NCBI GenBank assembly: GCA_031273735.1
Contig: JAISRI010000146.1
Location: 1-10,031, forward strand
Length of the DNA stretch: 10,031 bases
Direction of reading: 5' to 3'
Origin: Helicobacteraceae bacterium
GTDB lineage: Bacteria; Campylobacterota; Campylobacteria; Campylobacterales; SZUA-545
How positions within the stretch are numbered: position 1 is the first letter of the stretch; each line of letters starts with the position of its first letter. Shown here piece by piece: positions 1 through 4,536 of the stretch. The position numbers and the translations under genes are program-made. The notes under the pieces were generated by a model. That model was not told the DNA's origin. It did not search any database and saw nothing but the letters and a program-made list of their open reading frames with translations.

Positions 1-146
1 CCCAAAGGCGTATCCTGAACCTCTAACGTAAACTCCTCGCCATATGCTACTGTTGTAGCGTAGGTATCTGCTAAATAGCAGTGTATCTTGCCTTCGTTCT
101 TCTGACTTCGGCTATCAACAACGTATTGATGTTGGACGTGTATCAT
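1..146 (-). CDS. Unrecognised protein, 5' end only (runs off the window)
   Basis: An open minus-strand frame starts with ATG at 146 and stays open to the window edge, giving 48 residues that begin MIHVQHQYVVDSRSQKNEG. An AGGAAA ribosome-binding site lies 5 bases upstream of the ATG, which is the main reason to call a gene. The visible part is hydrophilic, has no signal peptide or membrane segment, and includes the stretch YATTVAYGEEFTLEV, which looks like alternating beta strand. I do not recognise the family. A small phage, plasmid or toxin-neighbourhood protein is possible given the accessory region downstream, but this is only context. The codons look genuine, but the fragment is short. 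Confidence 0.5.
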   Translation of the reverse strand, partial: MIHVQHQYVVDSRSQKNEGKIHCYLADTYATTVAYGEEFTLEVQDTPL

Positions 147-166
147 TTTGTTTCCTTTCTTTTGTA

Positions 167-186
167 GTAGGGGATTGCTCCCCTAC
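167..186 (-). promoter_or_regulatory. Perfect 8-bp hairpin in the leader of the partial gene
   Basis: GTAGGGGA and TCCCCTAC form a perfect 8-bp stem around a 4-base loop. The hairpin ends 20 bases upstream of the ATG at 146 and is followed on the minus strand by TACAAAAGAAAGG rather than a T-run. It therefore does not look like a classic terminator. It could be a leader structure of the gene at 1-146, an mRNA end stabiliser for whatever lies upstream, or a protein-binding palindrome. A second, weaker 6-bp stem (AGGTCG/CGACCT, 199-214) lies just upstream. Confidence 0.35.
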
Positions 187-194
187 GGTTATGG

Positions 195-257
195 CTAGAG
201 GTCGAACTCGACCTTCTCGCCTCCTGCTTTATAGAACAGCCGTGGCGACGTATTTAT
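195..257 (-). pseudogene. Possible C-terminal remnant of a gene (20 codons)
   Basis: The minus-strand frame between a stop at 258-260 and a TAG at 195-197 reads INTSPRLFYKAGGEKVEFDL. The segment FYKAGGEKVEFDL looks like a natural protein C terminus, but no start or upstream body exists, because the frame is closed at 258 and the direct-repeat unit begins at 263. It may be the tail of a gene cut by rearrangement. It could equally be chance; I do not recognise a family. Confidence 0.15.
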
Positions 258-262
258 CTAAA

Positions 263-362
263 GTCTCAATCCCCTAAAAATCGGGTCTATGCGTAACGTA
301 ACCAACTATGGCGTTAAAACAGGTGTTAGGTCTAAATCCCCTAAAAATCGGATCTAAGCGTA
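263..362. repeat. Two 33-base direct repeats separated by 34 bases (CRISPR-like spacing)
   Basis: Copies at 263-295 and 330-362 agree at 30 of 33 positions, with differences at repeat positions 5, 24 and 28. Both contain AATCCCCTAAAAATCGG and end in GCGTA. The unique segment between them is 34 bases, so the period is 67. Repeat and spacer of about equal length, with a start of GTCTMAATCCCC, resemble a two-repeat CRISPR array in which one or both repeats have decayed. No third copy is found 67 bases to either side, and there is no cas gene in the window. A small tandem or dispersed repeat is the alternative. Confidence 0.45.
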
Positions 363-495
363 GCCGCGCCCTTTCGCCGCCCGATTTTCAAGAGAATGAC
401 AATTATGTTATCAGTTTGGTTTAAGGTTACTTGCGGTAAAATGCTCGCAAGAAACAAAGGTTTTTCGCACAACTTCTGAACTCCTTTTTTCTGTG

Positions 496-521
496 AAGCC
501 GCTTGCGCTAACAAATGGCTT
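496..521 (+). terminator. Weak terminator-like hairpin, plus direction
   Basis: AAGCC (496-500) pairs with GGCTT (517-521), with a further TTG/CAA pairing inside after a 2x2 mismatch. The plus strand continues as TTTATTT. This could end a plus-strand transcript coming from the direct-repeat region. On the minus strand it lies 16 bases beyond the toxin stop but lacks a T-run, so it is a poor terminator for the toxin-antitoxin operon. Confidence 0.25.
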
Positions 522-536
522 TTTATTTACGCTTTT

Positions 537-815
537 TTAGACCTTGTTGCGATGTTCAATAATAGTGATTAACACTGCGGGCAGATCGTTAATCTCATAA
601 TCTAGATACTCAAAAACTACACGCCGTTTTCCAACGCGAATTCGCCATTCGTTTTTGAATTCATAAGATAACGGCTTTGGACGCGGCGTTGCCGTCGCCG
701 CAAATCGATCGATTGCGCTAATTATCCTCTTGCGATCGTTCGGATTCATCTTATCAAGAGCTTTTTTAGCGTCGTCGCCATAAATGACTTCATAAGGCGA
801 CGGCAGATTAGTCAT
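537..815 (-). CDS. RelE/ParE-superfamily toxin of a type II toxin-antitoxin pair
   Basis: This 92-residue protein has the size and layout of a RelE/ParE toxin. It opens with a beta strand (YEVIYGDDA, 8-16) and a helical hairpin (KKALDKMNPNDRKRIISAIDRFA, about 17-39). A Pro-rich turn (TPRPKPLS, 43-50) follows, then the basic sheet core WRIRVGKRRVVFEY (57-70) and a closing strand VLITIIEHRNKV. The arginines and lysines of the core and the C-terminal EHRNKV are where RelE-type ribonucleases keep functional residues. ParE-type gyrase poisons share the fold, so the target cannot be told from sequence. The ATG overlaps the antitoxin stop by 8 bases, which implies translational coupling. Antitoxin first, toxin second is the usual order. 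The gene looks intact. Confidence 0.85.
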   Translation of the reverse strand: MTNLPSPYEVIYGDDAKKALDKMNPNDRKRIISAIDRFAATATPRPKPLSYEFKNEWRIRVGKRRVVFEYLDYEINDLPAVLITIIEHRNKV

Positions 816-1074
816 TATAGAGAGCTTTTATCTGCTCGCGCGTCCAAGTTTTTAACTCGCCGCGCCTGAATGCGTCGCCGATCTCCTTGCTTTGAATCGC
901 CAGATCGCGATCGCTAACGTCGGTTTCGTTTTCGTCGTCGTTTTCAAGCGATTTTAGATACAGCGCGAACGATTCTTTGATGATCTGATTCTGCTTCTTG
1001 CCAAGTTTTTGCGCAAGATCGCGAATCCCCTCAAATAGACTGATGTCTAACGAGAAACTTCTTGTAACATTCAT
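808..1074 (-). CDS. Ribbon-helix-helix (CopG-like) antitoxin
   Basis: This 88-residue protein begins TRSFSLDISLFEGIRDLAQKLG, the pattern of a ribbon-helix-helix DNA-binding domain: a beta strand at about 4-10, then two helices up to residue 45 including KKQNQIIKESFALYL. The second half is acidic and charged (SLENDDENETDVSD) and ends in an amphipathic segment (EIGDAFRRGELKTWTREQIKALYND) that would wrap the toxin. The start at 1074 is supported by GGAG 9 bases upstream. The protein should neutralise the toxin encoded directly downstream and, as usual for these modules, repress its own promoter. The palindrome at 1095-1106 is the obvious operator candidate. No defect seen. Confidence 0.85.
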   Translation of the reverse strand: MNVTRSFSLDISLFEGIRDLAQKLGKKQNQIIKESFALYLKSLENDDENETDVSDRDLAIQSKEIGDAFRRGELKTWTREQIKALYND

Positions 1075-1094
1075 CGCTTTGTCTCCTTTTTATA

Positions 1095-1113
1095 TTGTTA
1101 TAACAACATAATA
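1095..1113 (-). promoter_or_regulatory. Toxin-antitoxin promoter with 12-bp palindromic operator
   Basis: TTGTTATAACAA (1095-1106) is a perfect palindrome. It is adjacent, on the minus strand, to a TATTAT -10-like hexamer (plus positions 1108-1113) set in very A+T-rich DNA. The -10 lies about 34 bases upstream of the antitoxin ATG, so the palindrome would cover the transcription start. That is where an autorepressing ribbon-helix-helix antitoxin would bind. No good -35 is seen. The assignment as operator is inference from position and symmetry. Confidence 0.55.
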
Positions 1114-1189
1114 TTTTTTATTTAAGTTTTTTATAGTTAGAATGCGAAATTTAGCTTTACAAAAATAGAGGAGAAACGAATGTTCAAAT

Positions 1190-1333
1190 TTATAAAGCGG
1201 TGCACGGCGTTCCCGTAGCGCCGTATCTCTCTAATCCATCGATTATTTTGGCTTGGCTGCTTCGATCGATTTTTTTAAGATCGCTTTCCGCGTTAGCGAC
1301 TAACGCAATTTGAATCGGCGGATTAGGCGGCAT
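1190..1333 (-). pseudogene. Truncated RelE/ParE-type toxin (N-terminal half only)
   Basis: The frame from ATG 1333 to TAA 1190 gives 47 residues. IQIALVANAESDLKKIDRSS followed by QAKIIDGLERYGATGTP matches the first beta strand and helical hairpin of RelE/ParE toxins. It lines up with residues 8-44 of the intact toxin at 537-815, including the closing ATxTP/ATGTP turn. Immediately after this Pro the homology stops, and four unrelated residues (CTAL) precede the stop. The whole catalytic sheet is missing, so it cannot be an active toxin. Its start overlaps the stop of the upstream fragment by 11 bases, as in an antitoxin-toxin pair. It is probably the relic of a second module broken next to the intact one. 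Confidence 0.6.
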
Positions 1334-1454
1334 TTTTGATTTCCGCAAGCGTCAATAACGTTCGTTCGCTTACGTTAAAAGCGTTGATCGCGGCTTCTAA
1401 TCCATAAGTTTCAAAGAACCTCAGTATCTTTGATCGTTCTTTTGCAATTTTCAT
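1323..1454 (-). pseudogene. Transposase/integrase helix-turn-helix fragment, fused to an unrelated tail
   Basis: The 43-codon frame starts MKIAKERSKILRFFETYG, continues LEAAINAFNVSERTL and ends LTLAEIKNAA. The part up to SERTL has the pattern 'helix, YGLxAAxxAFxVSxRTL', which is the N-terminal helix-turn-helix of IS481/IS3-type transposases and related integrases. In those proteins the next residues are usually Tyr-x-Trp followed by a long catalytic body; here the reading changes at once to LTLAEIKNAA and stops. The last residues overlap the start of the truncated toxin, so the tail may be the end of a lost antitoxin. The family call rests on remembered consensus, so it is moderately sure. 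Confidence 0.45.
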
Positions 1455-1569
1455 TGTCAGTAAGCATAAGATCGCTTATTCGCTCAAATCCTTTACGTCC
1501 CTTAAAGCCTCTTACTCCTTGCCATAGATAATCCGTTTGCATTGGTTTTCTTTGGCGGCTGGTATTCTA

Positions 1570-1605
1570 TTAGCCTTATTTAACTTAACTCGTTAGCCTT
1601 ATTTA
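1570..1605. repeat. 13-base direct repeat, period 23
   Basis: TTAGCCTTATTTA occurs at 1570-1582 and again at 1593-1605, separated by ACTTAACTCG. It lies in a stretch with no convincing gene. It may be a duplication scar in this rearranged zone. Confidence 0.35.
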
Positions 1606-1646
1606 CCTAGATAGACTGCCAAAGGTATCTGAAATTGTGCAGTATT

Positions 1647-1739
1647 TCAATGATATTTTTCGGAGTTTCTCGGAATACGGCGCTTTCGCGGTACTGCATT
1701 TTCACGCGTTTTCAAACGCAAAATCGCGCTTTTTCTCAA
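1647..1739 (-). CDS. Possible basic micro-protein with TTG start (doubtful)
   Basis: A consensus AGGAGG sits 8 bases upstream of a TTG at 1739 on the minus strand. The frame runs 30 codons (MRKSAILRLKTRENAV then PRKRRIPRNSEKYH) to a TGA at 1647. The product would be very basic, with 10 Arg/Lys. No family is recognised. Two other frames are open here: 1702-1887 (61 codons) and 1607-1699 (30 codons, MQYRESAVFRETPKN). They cannot all be real. The ribosome-binding site favours this one. Confidence 0.2.
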   Translation of the reverse strand: MRKSAILRLKTRENAVPRKRRIPRNSEKYH

Positions 1740-1887
1740 TTGTAAGCCCTCCTGCGTTTTGCGCTTTTGTCAAGGGCGCGAAGCGCAACAAAGGATAAAG
1801 AGCGCGAGGCTTTTGCGAAGCATTGATCGCGCGTAGCAAGCGGCGTTTTACGCGCTCGCCTCCTTCAACAAGGCAAAAGAAGCCCAT
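1702..1887 (-). CDS. Doubtful 61-codon ORF
   Basis: The frame begins MGFFCLVEGGERVKRRLL and ends IEKKRDFAFENA. It has no ribosome-binding site before its ATG. It also contains an AGGAGG that would better serve the TTG start at 1739. Composition is Arg/Ala/Leu-rich, as expected from reading G+C-rich non-coding DNA. It starts 24 bases after the stop of the 59-residue ORF upstream, so a real downstream member of that small cluster is not excluded. No family recognised. Confidence 0.15.
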   Translation of the reverse strand: MGFFCLVEGGERVKRRLLRAINASQKPRALYPLLRFAPLTKAQNAGGLTIEKKRDFAFENA

Positions 1888-1911
1888 CGTTTAACTTTGC
1901 GGTTACGCGCG

Positions 1912-2091
1912 CTATTTCGTCGCGGGAACAACCGCGCACGACGGCTTTGCTAAATAAGCGAGAGAATCGACACATTCAAGAAATCTTCGATCACGCCTTA
2001 AACCTTCGTTTACGTCATTCTTATACAAGTCAATCATTTTGTTGACGCTTTTAGCGTCGACTCTTTGTCGTCTTGTCTTGTTATTCCGCAT
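1912..2091 (-). CDS. Small unrecognised protein, 59 residues
   Basis: The ATG at 2091 is preceded by AAAGGAAT, a fair ribosome-binding site, and the frame runs to TAG at 1912. The product begins MRNNKTRRQRVDAKSVNK, continues MIDLYKNDVNEGLRRDRRF and then LECVDSLAYLAKPSCAVV. It is strongly basic at the N terminus and mostly helical in pattern. The start lies one base after the stop of a 23-codon ORF (2093-2164), which itself overlaps the end of the transposase remnant by ATGA, so the three are laid out like a coupled run. The DNA coding IDLYKND recurs in altered form at 2307-2322, just upstream of the transposase tail. Function unknown; a passenger or accessory ORF of the insertion element is one possibility. 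Confidence 0.4.
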   Translation of the reverse strand: MRNNKTRRQRVDAKSVNKMIDLYKNDVNEGLRRDRRFLECVDSLAYLAKPSCAVVPATK

Positions 2092-2092
2092 C

Positions 2093-2164
2093 TTATTCCT
2101 TTTCCTTTAAGTTTCTTTTTATATAACTTACTCTATCTCTTGTCTCCTCTTTCTTGTTCTTCAT
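2093..2164 (-). CDS. Possible 23-residue leader-like peptide
   Basis: The frame reads MKNKKEETRDRVSYIKRN then LKEKE from ATG 2164 to TAA 2093. AAGGAG and AAAGGG lie close upstream. Its ATG overlaps the TGA of the transposase tail (ATGA), and its stop is one base before the ATG of the next small ORF. The peptide is highly charged and helical in pattern. It may serve only to couple translation, or it may be chance in A-rich DNA. Confidence 0.25.
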   Translation of the reverse strand: MKNKKEETRDRVSYIKRNLKEKE

Positions 2165-2291
2165 CTTACCCTTTCTCCTTCAAACTCTCTGAAGTCTTTA
2201 GGCGTTACATTACCTAACGCCTGACGTCCCTCGTTTCATTGTAGTAAATTATATACCTCTGAAGCTCCTCTACGCTATTAAAGGTAGTCTC
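2161..2291 (-). pseudogene. C-terminal tail of an IS3/IS481-type transposase, frameshifted
   Basis: Reading on the minus strand from 2291, the frame gives ETTFNSVEELQRYI then IYYNETR. After a frame change near 2227-2233 it continues QALGNVTPKDFREFEGERVR to a TGA at 2161. The pattern 'F-S-x-E-E-L-Q-x-Y-I-x-Y-Y-N-x-x-R, then Q-A-L-G-N-x-T-P-x-x-F' is the hallmark C terminus of rve-type (DDE) transposases of the IS3/IS481 group. The catalytic DDE region is absent: in the first frame a TGA at 2292-2294 closes the reading, and nothing upstream resembles the domain. With both truncation and frameshift it is inactive. No terminal inverted repeats were identified. Confidence 0.7.
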
Positions 2292-2357
2292 TCAAAGGGA
2301 TCGTTGTACAAGTCAATCGTTTCGGGGCGGCGGGGAGATACGCGCAAGGAATGGCGG

Positions 2358-3539
2358 TTATATTGCGCGATCGGTTTTATGTCGTTTGCGGCGCGAATGG
2401 GTTAGATAGATAGCGCAGAGCGCGAAGCTAAAGGCGACGATCGCGGAGCTTACATAGCCGATATTATCGACTCCCGCGTAGCGCAATACGATCGAACCCA
2501 CAAAAGCGCCGCCGCCGATTCCGACGTTAAAAATACCCGAATAAATCGAGTTTGCCACGTCTGTCGCGTCTTTTGCCGCCGAGAGCAAGCGCGATTGCAG
2601 ACTCATAAAAACCATAACGCCTAGCGTTCCCCACGCGAGGCACAGAATAAGCGCCGCGTAAAAATTAGACGCGCTCGGCTCTAAAAGCGCCAAAGCGACG
2701 CTCATCAAACCGAGCGGAACGATCACGATCGCGTTGGCGAAGCGATCGCCCCATAATCCGAAAAAATACGCGCCGATAAACCCCGCGCCGCCCATAGCAA
2801 AAAGTAGCCAAACGATATCGGACGACTCGTAGTTTTTGCTTTCAAAAAACGCGTCGAAGTATGTATAGGCGGCGAAATCGCCCGTGATGATAACGGCGGT
2901 TAAAACGTAAATCCAAACGACGCTCGATCTAGTCAGAAGAAAAGGCAAGCTCTTAAAATTACCCGCGTTTTTGCTAGGCGTATTCGGCAACGCTTTAATC
3001 AGCGCGAGAAGCGCCAGCGCCGCGCCGAGAGCTATCAGAAAAAACGTAACGCGCCAACCAAAAGCCTTTCCGATCAGCGTTCCTAGCGGAACCCCCATAA
3101 CCATAGCGAGCGAACTGCCCGTAACCAACGCGCCGAGCGCTTTGCTTTTGCTGCCTTCTGGAGCCACGCGCACGGCGAGCGGCGCGGCGATAGACCAAAA
3201 AATCGCGTGGGCGCAAGCGACGCCAATCCGCCCGATCGCCAAAACCCAAAAACTCTGCGCCGCGCCGATAATCAAATGCGAAACGATAAAGACGCAAAAA
3301 AGCGCGATTAAAAGTTTTTTGCGATCGAGCTTCGCCGTCCAAACGGTAAGCGGCAACGACAAAACCGCCACCGTCCAAGCGTAGATCGTAACGATATAGC
3401 CCGTATGCGCGGCGCTCATATCAAAGCTATTGCCGATCGCCGTCAAAAGCCCGACGGGCGCCATTTCGGTCGCATTAAAAACAAACGCGGAAAACGCGAG
3501 GCTCGCCACCGCGAGCCACGACGAAATTTTATCCCTCAT
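2358..3539 (-). CDS. sotB: SotB-like MFS exporter (sugar efflux family)
   Basis: This is a 12-membrane-segment major facilitator protein of 393 residues, close to E. coli SotB as I recall it (about 396). Shared landmarks are FNATEMAPVGLL in the first segment (21-32), TIYAWTVAVLSLP in the second, and the loop DRKK (72-75). Others are SRIGVAxAHAIFW-like GRIGVACAHAIFWSIAAPLA from 103, the glycine-rich MVMGVPLGTLIG with GWRVTFF, and near the end SIYSGIFNVGIGGGAFVG. SotB-type pumps export arabinose and IPTG-like sugars; the substrate here is unknown. The ATG at 3539 overlaps the nadA stop (TAATG), giving the length closest to the family, so I prefer it. An in-frame ATG at 3578, behind a GAGGAG inside nadA, would add 13 residues. 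No terminator is visible after the stop. Confidence 0.85.
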   Translation of the reverse strand: MRDKISSWLAVASLAFSAFVFNATEMAPVGLLTAIGNSFDMSAAHTGYIVTIYAWTVAVLSLPLTVWTAKLDRKKLLIALFCVFIVSHLIIGAAQSFWVLAIGRIGVACAHAIFWSIAAPLAVRVAPEGSKSKALGALVTGSSLAMVMGVPLGTLIGKAFGWRVTFFLIALGAALALLALIKALPNTPSKNAGNFKSLPFLLTRSSVVWIYVLTAVIITGDFAAYTYFDAFFESKNYESSDIVWLLFAMGGAGFIGAYFFGLWGDRFANAIVIVPLGLMSVALALLEPSASNFYAALILCLAWGTLGVMVFMSLQSRLLSAAKDATDVANSIYSGIFNVGIGGGAFVGSIVLRYAGVDNIGYVSSAIVAFSFALCAIYLTHSRRKRHKTDRAI

Positions 3540-4516
3540 TAAAGCGCCAACATTCGATCGAGCGCGATTTTTGCCCATTCGCGCTCCTCTTCGTCAATCG
3601 TAATTTCGTTGATAAAAGTTTCGTTTTCGATACTTTGCAAAACGCCCAAAACGTCGCGCAACGTCGTTTCGTTCATCGACGGACATTCGGGCTTTTGCCT
3701 CGACAAAACAAAGGTGTTTTTTTCGCGCAGGCGATTAACCAAATTAAACTCCGTGCCGACGGCGATCGGCGTTTCGATCGGAAACTCTTTTACCCGCTTG
3801 ATAATTTGGCTCGTCGATCCGACAAAATCGGCGTGATCGACGACCGACGGATCGCACTCGGGATGAACGGCAACGATAATATCGGGATATTTCGCGCGGT
3901 AAAAATCGATGTCGTCGATCGTAAAAATCTGATGAACGGAGCAAAAGCCGTCGAAGGCGATCAGCTCTTTACTAGCAAAATCCTCGTCGCGCCCTAGCGT
4001 AGCCGCGCTAATTCCGATTCGCTTGGCGAGATTTAACCCAAGACAACGATCGGGTAGAAAAAATATCTTTTTGCCGTTTTTCAACGCGGCGCGGATAATC
4101 GTCTCCGCGTTGGCGCTCGTGCATACCATTCCGCCCATTTTGGCGACTCGCGCTTTGATCTCGGCTTGCGAGTTGATATAGACGATCGGCATAACGTTTT
4201 GGCGCTCGATACCAGCGCGTTCCATCAGCGCGATAGAGCGATCGTAGCTTGCGCCGTCGATCATACGCGCCATCGAGCAACAGGCGATTCGCGGCATTAA
4301 AACGCGCTTGTTCGGCGCTAAAGTCTTGACGCTCTGCGCCATAAATCCCACGCCGCAAAAAACAAGGTTTGGGTTTGGATCGCCCGCGCATTTTTTCGCA
4401 AGCTCCAAACTATCGCCGATCACGTCGGCTACGGCTATAACCTCGTCGCGTTGGTAGTAGTGCGCCGCGATCGTAACGTCTAGTTTTCGCTTTAGCCGCT
4501 CGATTTTTTCACGCAA
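3539..4516 (-). CDS. nadA: Quinolinate synthase NadA
   Basis: NadA is a cytosolic [4Fe-4S] enzyme that condenses iminoaspartate with dihydroxyacetone phosphate to quinolinate, the first dedicated intermediate of NAD. The 325-residue protein has the family's three-fold layout. AHYYQRDEV (18-26) holds the substrate-binding His and Tyr; GDSLELAK follows; and the cluster cysteines fit C80 (ACCSMA), C192 (DGFCSVHQ) and C278 (KPECPSMNE). VHPECDPSVV and GTEFNLVNRL are also typical. The start is a TTG at 4516, because AAGGA sits 8 bases upstream and no ATG is available. It begins 20 bases after the methylase gene, so it is probably expressed from that gene's promoter, and it ends in a TAATG overlap with the MFS gene. 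The partners nadB and nadC are not adjacent. Confidence 0.95.
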   Translation of the reverse strand: MREKIERLKRKLDVTIAAHYYQRDEVIAVADVIGDSLELAKKCAGDPNPNLVFCGVGFMAQSVKTLAPNKRVLMPRIACCSMARMIDGASYDRSIALMERAGIERQNVMPIVYINSQAEIKARVAKMGGMVCTSANAETIIRAALKNGKKIFFLPDRCLGLNLAKRIGISAATLGRDEDFASKELIAFDGFCSVHQIFTIDDIDFYRAKYPDIIVAVHPECDPSVVDHADFVGSTSQIIKRVKEFPIETPIAVGTEFNLVNRLREKNTFVLSRQKPECPSMNETTLRDVLGVLQSIENETFINEITIDEEEREWAKIALDRMLAL

Positions 4517-4536
4517 AATTATTCCTTATAATAACG

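Noticed and set aside
405..479. 24-codon plus-strand ORF between the direct repeats and the toxin gene
   Set aside because: Poor ribosome-binding site and no similarity; treated as non-coding.
1180..1218. 12-codon plus-strand ORF MFKFIKRCTAFP behind a strong GAGGAG
   Set aside because: Too short and without context; the purine-rich site may be chance, and a leader peptide has no gene to lead.
1411..1542. 43-codon minus-strand frame MQTDYLWQGVRGFKGRK...
   Set aside because: No ribosome-binding site, no recognised family, and it overlaps the better supported helix-turn-helix fragment in another frame.
2971..3384. Plus-strand 137-codon ORF opposite the MFS gene
   Set aside because: Antisense shadow of G+C-rich codons; Ala/Ser/Pro-rich with no recognisable motif, while the minus strand carries a full SotB-like protein.
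3635..3997. Plus-strand ORF opposite nadA
   Set aside because: Shadow frame of nadA, whose cluster cysteines and substrate motifs are all on the minus strand.
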